From Thiobacillus denitrificans ATCC 25259 (GTDB lineage: Bacteria; Pseudomonadota; Gammaproteobacteria; Burkholderiales; Thiobacillaceae), in contig NC_007404.1 of the NCBI RefSeq assembly GCF_000012745.1, positions 1,302,001 through 1,366,000 on the forward strand: 64,000 bases of DNA. Direction: 5' to 3'. Of this stretch, positions 17,418 to 26,791 are shown in pieces (position 1 is the first letter of the stretch; each line of letters starts with the position of its first letter). The notes beneath the pieces are model-generated. The model worked only from the letters and a program-made list of their open reading frames with translations. It made no database searches and was not told the origin of the DNA. The position numbers and the translations under genes are program-made.

Positions 17418-18063
17418 CAATCCCGACGACCTCAAGGTCGTTCTCGAAGCCGCGTTGCTGGCGGCGATCGAACCGCTGACGCCCGCGGAACTCAAGCGCA
17501 TGTTCGAGCACGAGCTGTCGAACGAGACCTTGCGTCGCGCGCTCGACGAACTGCGCGCGGCCTGGCACGGGCGCGGCGTCGAACTGATCCAGGTCGCGGA
17601 CGGCTGGCGTTTCCAGACCCGCGCCGAGATGCAGCCCTGGCTATCGCGGCTCAAGAACGAGAAGCCGCCGCGTTACTCGCGCGCCGTGCTCGAGACGCTC
17701 GCGATCATCGCGTATCGCCAGCCGGTGACGCGCGGCGACATCGAGGACGTGCGCGGCGTCGCGGTCAACCCCAACATCATCAAGGCGCTCGAAGAGCGGG
17801 GCTGGATCGAGGCGATCGGCCATCGCGACGTCCCGGGCCGGCCCGCGCTGTTCGGCACCACCGGCCACTTCCTCAGCGATCTCGGCCTGCGCACGCTGTC
17901 CGAGCTCCCGCCGCTGGAGGAACTCGGCACGCTCGTGACGCCCGACGAAACCGCATTGATTCCTGAACTGCGCGAGGAATTGCAGGACAATGACGCCGCG
18001 CCGGCATTCGGCGCAGTGATCGAAACCGCCGCGCCCGCCGGCGCGGTCACCGAGAATATCTGA
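17398..18063 (+). CDS. scpB: Segregation and condensation protein B
   Basis: The 221-residue ScpB partner has tandem winged-helix domains, with the diagnostic [29 protein letters not shown] stretch starting near residue 92 (only its core is quoted in pieces: [14 protein letters not shown], then [14 protein letters not shown]). Two copies bind ScpA in the SMC complex, which organises chromosome arms. It is translationally coupled to scpA and ends five bases before rluB, a grouping conserved in many Proteobacteria. The last ~40 residues are an acidic and alanine-rich tail of low conservation. Confidence 0.93.
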   Translation: MNLQPSDNPDDLKVVLEAALLAAIEPLTPAELKRMFEHELSNETLRRALDELRAAWHGRGVELIQVADGWRFQTRAEMQPWLSRLKNEKPPRYSRAVLETLAIIAYRQPVTRGDIEDVRGVAVNPNIIKALEERGWIEAIGHRDVPGRPALFGTTGHFLSDLGLRTLSELPPLEELGTLVTPDETALIPELREELQDNDAAPAFGAVIETAAPAGAVTENI

Positions 18064-18067
18064 CTTC

Positions 18068-18958
18068 ATGGCCCGACCCGCATCCCCCATCCGCCGCTCG
18101 CCTAACGCTCCCCAGGGGCGCGCGGCGAGCCGCCTGCAACAGGCGACCGCGCCCGAGGCTGCGAGCGAGCGTCTGCACAAGGCGCTCGCCTCAGCCGGGC
18201 TCGGCTCGCGCCGCGAGATGGAGGAGTGGATCGCCGAAGGGCGCGTGCAGGTCAATGGCGAGACGGCGACCGTCGGCAGCAAGGTCGGTCCGCGCGACGT
18301 CGTCAAGGTCAGCGGCCGTCGCGTCTATCTGCGCTTCGACGAAAAACGCACGCGCATCCTGATCTATCACAAGTCCGAAGGGGAAATCGTCAGTCGCGAC
18401 GACCCCGGCGGCCGCGCGACCGTGTTCGACGCCTTGCCCAGGTTGCGCGGGTCGAAGTGGATCGCGGTCGGCCGGCTCGACTACAACACCGACGGTCTCA
18501 TGATCTTCACGACCTCGGGCGATCTCGCCAATCGGCTCATGCATCCGCGCTTCGAGGTCGAACGCGAATACGCGGTGCGCGTGCTCGGCGAACTGACCGA
18601 GGACATGATCGCCGAGCTGCTGGCAGGGGTCGAACTCGACGACGGCCCGGCGCAGTTGCAGAGCTGTTTCGCCGCCGGGGGCGAGGGCGCCAACCGCTGG
18701 TATCGCGTCGTCATCAAGGAAGGCCGCAAGCGTGAGGTGCGGCGCCTGTTCGAGCACTTGGGGCTGACGGTCTCGCGGCTGACGCGTATCCGCTTCGGCC
18801 CGATCGTGTTGCCGCCGCAACTGCGGCGCGGCCAGAAGACCGAACTCGACGACGACCTCGTCGCGCAGGTCATGCGCTGGGCCGGAATGGAAGCGAGCCC
18901 GCGCCGCAAGACGCGCGGCGTCCCCGACAAGCACACGCGCAAGCCGCGCATCCGCTGA
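18068..18958 (+). CDS. rluB: 23S rRNA pseudouridine(2605) synthase RluB
   Basis: This 296-residue protein has an N-terminal basic stretch, an S4 RNA-binding domain (ERLHKALASAGLGSRREMEEW, residues ~40-60, cited in part) and the RsuA-family catalytic domain with GRLDYNTDGLMIFT, whose Asp is the nucleophile. The downstream REVRRLFEHLGLTVSRL supports RluB over RluE/RluF. It converts U2605 of 23S rRNA to pseudouridine. The C-terminus is short and basic (RRKTRGVPDKHTRKPRIR). It is the last gene of the scpAB unit and is followed by a strong hairpin. Confidence 0.9.
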   Translation: MARPASPIRRSPNAPQGRAASRLQQATAPEAASERLHKALASAGLGSRREMEEWIAEGRVQVNGETATVGSKVGPRDVVKVSGRRVYLRFDEKRTRILIYHKSEGEIVSRDDPGGRATVFDALPRLRGSKWIAVGRLDYNTDGLMIFTTSGDLANRLMHPRFEVEREYAVRVLGELTEDMIAELLAGVELDDGPAQLQSCFAAGGEGANRWYRVVIKEGRKREVRRLFEHLGLTVSRLTRIRFGPIVLPPQLRRGQKTELDDDLVAQVMRWAGMEASPRRKTRGVPDKHTRKPRIR

Positions 18959-18969
18959 CGCGCCTGTCC

Positions 18970-19001
18970 GGCGTCGCCGGCCGCCGGTGGGCCGGGACGC
19001 C
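18970..19001. terminator. Strong GC hairpin after rluB
   Basis: GGCGTC-g-CCGGCC pairs with GGCCGG-GACGCC: 12 base pairs with a single bulged G and a 7-base loop. It lies 12 bases after the rluB stop and between converging genes. It lacks a T run, so it may need Rho or act as an mRNA 3'-end stabiliser. Confidence 0.5.
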
Positions 19002-19083
19002 GCCGCCTTAAGCTGTAGTGCGGGCAGGGCGCCGCAGCCGTAGCCTTCGACCGGGCACCGCCCATATGATCACCGCTGCTTCA

Positions 19084-19749
19084 CTACTTTTTCGTCATGC
19101 GCTCGATGACGCCCGCGGCCCACTCGCGGCCGCCGAGGCCGAAGGCCAGCGCGAACGCGAGCCCGACTGCGCCGAAGCCGATCTGGAAGGCCGCGGTGAG
19201 CAGGCTGGTGCCGATTTCGAGCTGCTCGAGCGCGACGAACACGACAAAGATGATCACCGCGTATTCGGACAGGGTGCTGATCGTCAGCGCGCCCTGGACG
19301 CCGATGTTGTTGAGGTAGGCGAAGACGAGGCGATTGATGAAGCGCGCGACGAGTACGCCGAAGACGAGCACCAGGATCGCGACGATGATGTTGGGGATGT
19401 AGAACACGACCTGGTTGAACAACTCGGCGACCATGTGCAGGCCGAGGCTGTTCGCCACGGTCACGACGACGACGAAGATCACGATCCAGTAGGCGAGCCG
19501 CGCGAGGATGCGCGACAGTGAGATGTCGAGGTTGCCCTGTTTGAGGAAGGCTTCGATGCCGGTTTTTTCCGCGAGGCTGTCGAAGTGCAGCAGGTCGAGG
19601 AGCTTCGTCACCCCCGTACGCACGAGGTTCGCGAACAGCCATCCGAGGAACAGCAGCAGGAGTGCCGCCAGCAGCTGCGGCACGAAACTCGCGAGCTGGG
19701 TCCAGAAGGAAGTCAGGGAAGCGACGAAGACGTCGAGTTGCTGCTGCAT
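19084..19749 (-). CDS. Small MscS/CmpX-like membrane protein (TM-helix repeat family)
   Basis: The 221-residue protein has about five hydrophobic helices. Repeated features (LLLLFLGWLFANLVRTGVTKLL near the N-terminus and GFGAVGLAFALAFGLGGREWA at the C-terminus) match the conserved TM-helix repeats found in CmpX and mechanosensitive-channel-like proteins. It lacks the cytoplasmic beta domain of true MscS. A role in osmotic or envelope stress is plausible but unproven. It is transcribed away from the hydrogenase operon, with GAGGAG before its ATG. Confidence 0.75.
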   Translation of the reverse strand: MQQQLDVFVASLTSFWTQLASFVPQLLAALLLLFLGWLFANLVRTGVTKLLDLLHFDSLAEKTGIEAFLKQGNLDISLSRILARLAYWIVIFVVVVTVANSLGLHMVAELFNQVVFYIPNIIVAILVLVFGVLVARFINRLVFAYLNNIGVQGALTISTLSEYAVIIFVVFVALEQLEIGTSLLTAAFQIGFGAVGLAFALAFGLGGREWAAGVIERMTKK

Positions 19750-19780
19750 GGCTCACTCCTCATATACCGCGAAAACACAA

Positions 19781-19786
19781 ATTATA
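19781..19786 (-). promoter_or_regulatory. Perfect -10 box (TATAAT on the minus strand) for the MscS-like gene
   Basis: On the minus strand the sequence reads GCTATAATTTG, 32 bases before the start codon of the membrane-protein gene. No good -35 element was seen at 16-18 bases. The 142-base divergent region also serves the hydrogenase operon on the + strand, for which I found no clear promoter motif. Confidence 0.45.
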
Positions 19787-19891
19787 GCGGGGCGTACGGG
19801 GATGGCTTTCCGCTTTGCGGGCGCGGCGGCAGTCTATTGCGTGGCCCGCTTTGTGCATACACTGTAAATTCGTTCGCAACGAGCCGCCCCC

Positions 19892-21013
19892 ATGTTCCCA
19901 CGCACCGGTCGAGCCGGATTCCTGCCGCTTGGCGAAATGCCCCGCCTGGTCGGCGAACTTATGCGGCTCGGCTACGAATGCCTGGGGCCCACGGTGGAAA
20001 ACGGCGCGATCGCAATGCGCGGGCTCGCCACCGCCGACGCCTTGCCGCGCGGCCTGAAGACCGAGCAGGAGAAGGGCACTTATCGCGTCACGCGCGATCC
20101 CGCCAATCGCTATTTCGCCTGGGCCAATGGTCCGCAGGGCATCCGGCCGCACGCATTCGCGAGCCGGGAATCGCTGTGGCGCGTGGCGCGCGACACGGGT
20201 GGCGCGCTCAGCTTCGAACCCGTCACCGTCGACGCGCCGAAGCAGGCGCTGATCGGCGTGCGGGCCTGCGATCTCGCGGCGCTCGCGATCCAGGACACGC
20301 ACTTCCTGCGCGGCGGACGCGTCGACGCGCACTACGCGGCGAGGCGCGCCGCGCTGTTTCTGGTCGCCGTCCAATGCGCCGAGCCCGCTGCCACGTGCTT
20401 CTGCGCGTCGACCGGCGACGGCCCGACGCCGGTCACGGGTTACGACCTTGCGCTCGCCGAGCTGGCCGAGGGGTTCGTCGTCGAGGCCGGGAGCGAAAAA
20501 GGCCAGGCGGTTTTCGACGGATTGAATCTGCCGCCGGCGAGTGACGCGCAGCTTGCCTCGGTGCGGACGCAGGGCGAGGCTGCGGCCGCGGCACAGACGC
20601 GCAGCCTGCCCGCCGCTGCGCTGCACGGCGCCTTGATGAGCCGGCTCGATCATCCACGTTGGGACGACGTGGCGGCCCGCTGCCTCGCGTGCACGAACTG
20701 CACACTGGTCTGCCCGACCTGCTTCTGCCACGCCGAGGTCGACGAGGTCGCGGTCGACGGCGACACGACCGAGCACGCGCGCGTATGGGATTCGTGCTTC
20801 GGCGAGGCGCACGGGCACCTGCACGGCTTCAACGTGCGTCCGGACGTGCGCACCCGCTACCGTCAGTGGCTGACCCACAAGCTCGATACCTGGCACGACC
20901 AGTTCGGGCGCAGCGGCTGCGTCGGCTGCGGGCGCTGCATCGCGTGGTGCCCGGCCGGCATCGACCTCACCGAAGAATTCGCAGCCCTGACCGCGGGCGA
21001 GGTGGCCGCTTGA
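19892..21013 (+). CDS. hydB: Group 3b-type [NiFe]-hydrogenase iron-sulfur subunit (HydB/sulfhydrogenase beta-like)
   Basis: The 373-residue protein resembles the beta subunit of NAD(P)-linked cytoplasmic hydrogenases (sulfhydrogenase HydB). After a ~260-residue domain with CFCASTGDGP and IGVRACDLAALAIQD it has two ferredoxin-like clusters, CLACTNCTLVCPTCFCH and CVGCGRCIAWCPAGID. It passes electrons between the [NiFe] dimer and the flavin subunit. It is the first of five overlapping genes; its stop TGA overlaps the TTG of the next. Starts upstream of ATG 19892 are not supported by a strong ribosome-binding site. Confidence 0.88.
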   Translation: MFPRTGRAGFLPLGEMPRLVGELMRLGYECLGPTVENGAIAMRGLATADALPRGLKTEQEKGTYRVTRDPANRYFAWANGPQGIRPHAFASRESLWRVARDTGGALSFEPVTVDAPKQALIGVRACDLAALAIQDTHFLRGGRVDAHYAARRAALFLVAVQCAEPAATCFCASTGDGPTPVTGYDLALAELAEGFVVEAGSEKGQAVFDGLNLPPASDAQLASVRTQGEAAAAAQTRSLPAAALHGALMSRLDHPRWDDVAARCLACTNCTLVCPTCFCHAEVDEVAVDGDTTEHARVWDSCFGEAHGHLHGFNVRPDVRTRYRQWLTHKLDTWHDQFGRSGCVGCGRCIAWCPAGIDLTEEFAALTAGEVAA

Positions 21014-21858
21014 GCGCGTCGCGCCCGCTCGACGCGGGCCCGCCGCTCGCGGCGACGGTCGTCGCGCGCGTCGAAGAATCGCCCGGTGTCTTCACGCTGC
21101 GCGTGCGCCTCGACGACCCGGGGGCGCAGGCCGCCTACCGCTTCGCGCCGGGCCAGTTCAACATGCTCTACCTCTACGGTGCCGGCGAGGTGCCGATCTC
21201 GATCATGTCCGACCCCGAGGAGCGCGACGCCATCGGGCACACGATCCGCGCGGTCGGCCGTGTCACCCAGGGGCTCGCCGCGCTCGGGCCCGGCGACGCG
21301 ATCGGGCTGCGCGGCCCGTTCGGCCGCGGCTGGCCGCTGCGGGAAGTCAGCGGCTCCGACGTCGTGCTGGTGACCGGCGGCCTCGGCTGCGCGCCGGCCG
21401 TGTCGGTGATTCACTACGTGCTGCGTCGGCGCGAGCGCTTCGGCAAGCTCGTCATCATCCAGGGCGTGCGCCACGCCGACGATTTGATCTGGCGCGAGCA
21501 CTACGACCGCTGGGCGAAACTGCCCGCGACGCAAGTGCTCGTCGCGGCCGACGTCGCGACACCGCTGTGGCCCTGGCACGTCGGCCGCGTCACTGACCTG
21601 TTCGGCCTCGCGCGCTTCGATCCCGAGGGCGCGGTCGCGATGATGTGCGGTCCGGAAGGCATGATGCGGACGGCAGGCAACGGGCTGCTCGCCCTCGGCC
21701 TGCCCGAGGCGCGCCTTTACCTCAGCATGGAAAGGAACATGCAGTGTGCGGTCGGGCGCTGCGGCCACTGCCAGATCGGCGCTGCCTTCGTCTGTCACGA
21801 CGGGCCCGTGTTCAGCTGGGGCGAAATGAAAACCTTGCTCGGACGTCGGGGATTCTGA
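21010..21858 (+). CDS. hydG: Hydrogenase FAD/NAD(P)-binding diaphorase subunit (HydG/gamma-like)
   Basis: I place the start at TTG 21010, overlapping the hydB stop; upstream codons would run into hydB. The 282-residue protein has a ferredoxin-reductase fold: a FAD site (RFAPGQFNMLYLYG), an NAD(P) site (VVLVTGGLGCAPAVSVI, MMCGPEGMM), and a C-terminal [2Fe-2S] motif with Cys246, Cys251, Cys254 and Cys262. It couples the hydrogenase to NAD(P)+/NAD(P)H. It resembles SudB/HydG of sulfhydrogenases. Neighbours and overlaps show it is part of one complex. Confidence 0.88.
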   Translation: MSASRPLDAGPPLAATVVARVEESPGVFTLRVRLDDPGAQAAYRFAPGQFNMLYLYGAGEVPISIMSDPEERDAIGHTIRAVGRVTQGLAALGPGDAIGLRGPFGRGWPLREVSGSDVVLVTGGLGCAPAVSVIHYVLRRRERFGKLVIIQGVRHADDLIWREHYDRWAKLPATQVLVAADVATPLWPWHVGRVTDLFGLARFDPEGAVAMMCGPEGMMRTAGNGLLALGLPEARLYLSMERNMQCAVGRCGHCQIGAAFVCHDGPVFSWGEMKTLLGRRGF

Positions 21859-22661
21859 TGGGCGCCAAGGCCGATATCGCCAAGCCGAGCAAGCCGCGCG
21901 TCGCGATGCACAAGTTCAGCTCGTGCGACGGCTGCCAGCTCGCGTTCCTCAACATGGGCGAGGGTCTGCTCACGCTCGCCGAGCGCGTCGACCTGGTCTA
22001 CTTCGCCGAGGCCGGCACGCTCGACGAAAGCGGCGGCTTCGACGTCTCGTTCGTGGAAGGCAGCATCGCGACGCCCGAAGACGTCGAGCGCATCCAGCGC
22101 ATCCGCAGCAACAGCCGGGTTCTCGTCGCGACCGGCTCGTGCGCGACCGCCGGCGGCATCCAGGCCTTACGTAACGGCGCCGACACGGCGCAATGGATCG
22201 CGCAGCTCTACGCCCATCCCGAGGCGATTTCGGCCTCGGCCGATTCGACGCCGATGGCAGCCCACGTGCAGGTCGACTTCGAGTTGTGGGGCTGCCCCGT
22301 CAACAGCCAACAGATACTCGCGGTCGTGAATGCCTTGCTGCTCGGCGCCACGCCGCGCGACAGTGCCGACAAGGTATGCGTCGAGTGCAAGCGCCGCGGC
22401 TACACCTGCGTGCTCGTCAGCCGCGGCATTCCGTGCATGGGACCGGTGACGCGCACCGGCTGCGGCGCGCTCTGCCCGAGCCTCGGCCGCGACTGCTACG
22501 GATGCTACGGCCCGGCCGAAAACGCCAACACCGACGCGTTGAGCGCGCGCTTCACCGACCTCCGGCTCGGGCCTGTGGCGCTCGTGCAGCGCTTCCAGTC
22601 GATCAACAGCCAGGCGCCCGCGTTTCTTGCCGCGGCCGAGAAGGTGAAGCGCGATGGGTGA
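21858..22661 (+). CDS. hydD: [NiFe]-hydrogenase small subunit (HydD/delta-like)
   Basis: The 267-residue protein starts at the ATG overlapping the hydG stop (TGATG). It is a short, cytoplasmic small subunit without a Tat signal. Cys23 and Cys26 (SSCDGCQLAF) begin the proximal cluster site; ATGSCATAGGIQAL, WGCPVNSQQ and a C-terminal cysteine-rich region (CGALCPSLGRDCYGCYGP) supply the rest. It relays electrons from the [NiFe] centre to HydB. It overlaps hydA by eight bases. Confidence 0.92.
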   Translation: MGAKADIAKPSKPRVAMHKFSSCDGCQLAFLNMGEGLLTLAERVDLVYFAEAGTLDESGGFDVSFVEGSIATPEDVERIQRIRSNSRVLVATGSCATAGGIQALRNGADTAQWIAQLYAHPEAISASADSTPMAAHVQVDFELWGCPVNSQQILAVVNALLLGATPRDSADKVCVECKRRGYTCVLVSRGIPCMGPVTRTGCGALCPSLGRDCYGCYGPAENANTDALSARFTDLRLGPVALVQRFQSINSQAPAFLAAAEKVKRDG

Positions 22662-23955
22662 GGGCGAACGCAGCGTCCGCATTCACGTCCCGGTCCTGAC
22701 GCGGGTCGAGGGCGAAGGCGCGCTCGACCTCGGCATCGAGGCCGGGCGGATCACGGAAATGCGGCTGCGCATCTTCGAGCCGCCGCGCTTTTTCGAGAAA
22801 TTCCTCGAGGGCCGGCACTACAGCGAAATCCCCGACATGGTCGCGCGCATCTGCGGCATCTGCCCGGTCGCCTATCAGGTCACGGCCGCACAGGCGCTCG
22901 AGCGGCTTTTCGCGGTCGAGCTGAGCCCGTGGGCGCGCGCGATGCGCCGGGTCTTCTATTGCGGCGAGTGGATCCAGAGCCACAGCCTGCACATCCACCT
23001 GCTCGCGGCGCCGGACTTCTTCGGCTGCAGCAGCGCGATCGAGCTTGCCCGCATCGCGCCCGACGCGGTGCGCCGCGGCCTGCGCCTCCAGCGGCTCGGC
23101 AACGACCTCATCGACCTCTTCGGCGCGCGCTCGGTGCACCCGGTCGGTTTGCGCGTCGGCGGCTTTCATGCCGCGCCGACGCGCGCGCAGATCGCGGCAA
23201 TCCGCGCAAACTTGCACGCTGCGCTCGCGGACGCCGAGGCGCTGGTGCGCTGGGCGGCGGAAATCGCCGTGCCGCGCGACGCGCAGGCCTTCGTCTCGGT
23301 CGCACTGAGGCATCCGCAGGCCTACCCGATCGAAGCGGGCGACATCCACGCCGACGACGGTCTCGCGATCGGCGTCGACGACTTCGAGCAGAATTTCCAC
23401 GAGCATCACGCGCCGCATTCCACCGCGCTTTACAGCGCGTATCGCGGACAGCCTTACCTGGTCGGCCCGCTCGCGCGGCTCAATCTCAACCACGACCGTC
23501 TGCCCGCGCAGATCGTGGCGCTCGCCGCCGAATGCGGCATCGCACTGCCGAGCCGCAACGTCTTCGACAGCCTCCTCGCGCGCGCGATCGAAATCCTGCT
23601 CGCGGTACACGAGGCGCACGCGCTGCTGGCGGACTATCGCGAGCCCGATTCGCCCTGGACGCCGGTGACGCCACGCGCGGGCATCGCGGTTGGCGCGACC
23701 GAGGCGCCGCGCGGGCCGTTATGGCATCGCTACGAGATCGACGCCGACGGCCGCGTCGTCAGCGCGCGCATCGTCCCGCCGACGAGCCAGAACCAGGCGC
23801 GCATCGAGGAGGATTTGCGCCTGTCGCTCGAGGCGTTGGGCCTCGACCAGCCGGACGATGCGCTGCGGCTGCACTGCGAAAAAGTCATCCGCAATTACGA
23901 CCCGTGCATCTCCTGCGCGACCCACTTCCTGCGCCTGAACGTCGAGCGGACATGA
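22654..23955 (+). CDS. hydA: [NiFe]-hydrogenase large subunit (HydA/alpha-like)
   Basis: The 433-residue catalytic subunit binds the NiFe(CN)2CO centre. The two ligand motifs are RICGICP (Cys67, Cys70) and, near the end, DPCISCATH (Cys418, Cys421, His424). A nine-residue tail after His424 is the peptide removed by the maturation protease encoded next. Overall length and motifs fit the bidirectional group 3b enzymes, which oxidise H2 or evolve it with NADPH and can reduce sulfur in some archaea. The hyp genes needed for cofactor assembly are not in the window. Confidence 0.93.
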   Translation: MGEGERSVRIHVPVLTRVEGEGALDLGIEAGRITEMRLRIFEPPRFFEKFLEGRHYSEIPDMVARICGICPVAYQVTAAQALERLFAVELSPWARAMRRVFYCGEWIQSHSLHIHLLAAPDFFGCSSAIELARIAPDAVRRGLRLQRLGNDLIDLFGARSVHPVGLRVGGFHAAPTRAQIAAIRANLHAALADAEALVRWAAEIAVPRDAQAFVSVALRHPQAYPIEAGDIHADDGLAIGVDDFEQNFHEHHAPHSTALYSAYRGQPYLVGPLARLNLNHDRLPAQIVALAAECGIALPSRNVFDSLLARAIEILLAVHEAHALLADYREPDSPWTPVTPRAGIAVGATEAPRGPLWHRYEIDADGRVVSARIVPPTSQNQARIEEDLRLSLEALGLDQPDDALRLHCEKVIRNYDPCISCATHFLRLNVERT

Positions 23956-24407
23956 CCCTACGCGTCTTCGGAATCGGTTCGCCCTCGGGCGACGATCAGG
24001 CCGGCTGGCTCGTGGTCGACGCGCTGCGTGCCGCAGACCTCGAGAGCCGCGGAATTGTGGTCGAGAAGCTCGACCGCCCGGGCGCCGCGCTCGTCGGCCT
24101 GCTCGAGCACACGGCGCACGCGATCCTGATCGATGCCATGCAGGGCAGCGGGGCGCCCGGCACGATCCACCGCTTCGACCGGAACAGCTGGCCCACCTAC
24201 CGCCAGGGGCTTTCCAGCCACGGCTTCGGTGTCTTCGCCGCGCTGTCGCTCGGGCAGGCACTCGGCAGCCTGCCGGCGCGGCTCGACCTCTACGGCATCG
24301 AGATCGCGTCGGCCGGCCCGGGCGAGGCGCCGGGGCCGGCCGTGCAGGCGGCGGCACGCCGTCTTGCCGCACGGCTCGGCGAAGAACTTAGCGACGCCGC
24401 GCGCTGA
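23952..24407 (+). CDS. Hydrogenase maturation endopeptidase (HycI/HoxW-type, M52 family)
   Basis: The 151-residue protein begins MTLRVFGIGSPSGDDQAGW, the usual start of hydrogenase processing proteases, where Asp/Glu residues bind nickel in the precursor. Later motifs are LIDAMQGSG and SSHGFGVFAAL. It should cleave the nine-residue tail of the large subunit once nickel has been inserted. Its ATG overlaps the hydA stop (ATGA), which makes this pairing almost certain. It is the last gene of the hydrogenase operon. Confidence 0.88.
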   Translation: MTLRVFGIGSPSGDDQAGWLVVDALRAADLESRGIVVEKLDRPGAALVGLLEHTAHAILIDAMQGSGAPGTIHRFDRNSWPTYRQGLSSHGFGVFAALSLGQALGSLPARLDLYGIEIASAGPGEAPGPAVQAAARRLAARLGEELSDAAR

Positions 24408-24514
24408 GCTACGCGGCAGCCGCGCTGAGGCGCCGACCGCTACCTATACTTGAGCGACGACGGGCACCGATTCGAGCGCGGTTTGGCCGCTTCAATCCGA
24501 GGACACGGGCTGGC

Positions 24515-26791
24515 ATGGTGTACCGAATCTTGCTGCAGGTGTGGCTGGGCTGCGTCTTCCTGCTTGCTCCGGAGTCGGACGCGCACGCCCAGCCGGTCCG
24601 CGTCGGCGTTTTCGAAAATCCGCCCATCGTTTCCGCCGGCCTTGACGGCATGCCGCGCGGCATCTCGATCGACGTCATTCAACTCGTCGCCCAGCGCGAA
24701 GGCTGGCAGGTCAGCTATGTGAGCTCGCCGGTCGACGATCTCATCGGTCGCCTCGAACGCGGCGAGATCGACGTGCTCGCTGCCATTGGCTACAGCGAGG
24801 AATACGCGCGCAGACTACGCCTGAGCCGCGAGAGCCTGATTGCGAACTGGGCCATGATTTTCCGGCGCGCCGACGTCGCGATCGATTCCCTCCCGCAACT
24901 CAAGCGCCGGCGCGTGGCGCTCGTCCGCGGCAGCGTGCAGGCGAAGGCCCTGATCAGGCTGGCGGAGCAGTTCGACGCGCCGTTCAAGCCGGTCTATGTC
25001 GACGACTTTCCGGCAGTCGTGCGTGCGCTGCAGGAACGCCGCGCCGACGCCGGCTCGGTCAATCGGCTGTTCGCGGTCGAGTACGCGAACCAGCCCGGTG
25101 TGGTCGAGACGGCTATCGTCTTCAGCCCGGTTTCGGTGCATTACGCTGCGCCGAGAAGCGCCGATCCCGCGCTGCTCGACGCCCTCGACCGTCATCTCGC
25201 GGAACTCAAGGCCGACACCGATTCGGTCTATTACACATCGCTCAAGCGCTGGCTTGCCGCCGCGCCGGACGGGCGTCTGCCTCCCTGGTTGCCCTGGCTG
25301 ATCGGCGGCGGCGGCGGCGCGCTGCTGCTCGCGCTCGCCTTCGTCGTCCTGCTTCGCCACAAGGTCGGGCGTCAGACTGGCGAATTGCAGCGTCGTGCCG
25401 ACCAGCTCGAACTCGAGGTCGAACAGCGCGAGCAGGCGCAGCGCCATCTCAACCGGCTCGCCTATTTCGATGGCCTGACGCGGCTGCCCAATCGCGAGGC
25501 CTTCCGACTGACCCTGAGCCAGGCGCTGCGCACGCTGAATGGCAGTGGCGGGCGTCTGGCCCTGCTTTTCGTCGACGTCGACCGCCTGAAAAACGTCAAC
25601 GACGGCCTTGGCCACCGTGCCGGCGACATGCTGCTGCAGCAGATCGCAGGCCGTCTCCAGTCGGTTTTACGCGGCCACGACCACCTGAGCCGCTTCGGCG
25701 GCGACGAGTTCGTCGTCATCGTCTCCGAGATCGTCCGCGACACGGACGCCGAGCGGGTGGCTGGCCGCCTGCTCGCCGCCCTCGCGGCGCCGGTCGACAT
25801 CGGCGGCACCCAGGTCTACACCGGCGCGAGCATCGGCATCGCGCTCTACCCCGAGGACGCCGAGTCGCTCGACGGCCTGCTCAAGCACGCCGACACCGCG
25901 ATGTACCAAGCCAAGGAGCAGGGCGGCAATCGCTATGTCTTCTATCACGCCCAGCAGACAGAACGGGCCGTCGAGCGGCTCACGCTGGATACCCGGCTGC
26001 GCCAGGCGCTCGAGCGCAACGAACTGGTCCTGCATTACCAGCCGATCGTCGAACTGGCGAGCGGACGCATCGTCGGCGGCGAGGCCCTGGTGCGCTGGGA
26101 AGACCCCGAGCGCGGACTGGTCATGCCGTCGGCCTTCATTCCGGCTGCCGAAGACACGGGCTTGATCGTGGCACTCAGCGACTGGGTACTCGAGGCCTGC
26201 TGCACCCAGCTGCGCGCGTGGCAGCAGCAGGGCCGGGCGGCGGACGATCTGACGCTCTCGGTCAACATCTCGACGCGCCAGTTCGAGGGCGAGCATCTGA
26301 CCCGCGCGGTCGACCGGGCGCTCGCGCGCAGCGGCCTGCGTCCGGACTGCCTCGAACTCGAGATCACCGAGAACGTCATGCTCGTCATGACCGACGAAGT
26401 CCGCACTTGTCTGGACGCGCTGCGTGCACGCGGCGTGCGGCTCGCGCTCGACGATTTCGGCACGGGCTATTCGAGCCTGAGCTATCTGAGCCAGTTGCCT
26501 TTTCACGGACTGAAAATCGACCAGTCCTTCGTGCGCAAGATCCCAGCGCACCCGAGCGAGACGCAGATCGTCACGACGATACTGGCGCTCGCCAGGGGGC
26601 TGGGGATGGAGGTCGTCGCCGAGGGCATCGAAACGGCCCAGCAGTACGCCTTCCTGCGCGATCGCGGCTGCGAGTTCGGACAGGGAAACCTCATGAGTAC
26701 CCCGCAGGCGGCGGACGCGTTCGCGTCCCTGCTCGACCGGCAAAAGGCCAGCGGCCAGCGCCCGGTGCACGGGCACGAAACGGCCCCTTGA
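24515..26791 (+). CDS. Periplasmic-sensor GGDEF-EAL protein with solute-binding domain
   Basis: The 758-residue protein has a signal segment, a bacterial extracellular solute-binding (SBP_bac_3-like) sensor at ~27-250 (VRVGVFENPPIVSAG), a transmembrane helix ~265-285 and a coiled coil. A GGDEF domain follows, with intact GGDEF at 395-399, then an EAL domain with EAL at 523-525, DDFGTGYSSL, KIDQSF and AEGIE. Both catalytic signatures look active, so it could make or degrade c-di-GMP in response to a small ligand such as an amino acid. A TATACT box at 24445-24450 may be its -10 element. It stands alone between the hydrogenase operon and the TonB receptor. Confidence 0.92.
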   Translation: MVYRILLQVWLGCVFLLAPESDAHAQPVRVGVFENPPIVSAGLDGMPRGISIDVIQLVAQREGWQVSYVSSPVDDLIGRLERGEIDVLAAIGYSEEYARRLRLSRESLIANWAMIFRRADVAIDSLPQLKRRRVALVRGSVQAKALIRLAEQFDAPFKPVYVDDFPAVVRALQERRADAGSVNRLFAVEYANQPGVVETAIVFSPVSVHYAAPRSADPALLDALDRHLAELKADTDSVYYTSLKRWLAAAPDGRLPPWLPWLIGGGGGALLLALAFVVLLRHKVGRQTGELQRRADQLELEVEQREQAQRHLNRLAYFDGLTRLPNREAFRLTLSQALRTLNGSGGRLALLFVDVDRLKNVNDGLGHRAGDMLLQQIAGRLQSVLRGHDHLSRFGGDEFVVIVSEIVRDTDAERVAGRLLAALAAPVDIGGTQVYTGASIGIALYPEDAESLDGLLKHADTAMYQAKEQGGNRYVFYHAQQTERAVERLTLDTRLRQALERNELVLHYQPIVELASGRIVGGEALVRWEDPERGLVMPSAFIPAAEDTGLIVALSDWVLEACCTQLRAWQQQGRAADDLTLSVNISTRQFEGEHLTRAVDRALARSGLRPDCLELEITENVMLVMTDEVRTCLDALRARGVRLALDDFGTGYSSLSYLSQLPFHGLKIDQSFVRKIPAHPSETQIVTTILALARGLGMEVVAEGIETAQQYAFLRDRGCEFGQGNLMSTPQAADAFASLLDRQKASGQRPVHGHETAP

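Noticed and set aside
19750..19891. FNR or CRP-like site before the hydrogenase operon (TTTGTGCATACACTGTAAA).
   Set aside because: The halves are not complementary and match neither TTGAT-N4-ATCAA nor TGTGA-N6-TCACA well enough.
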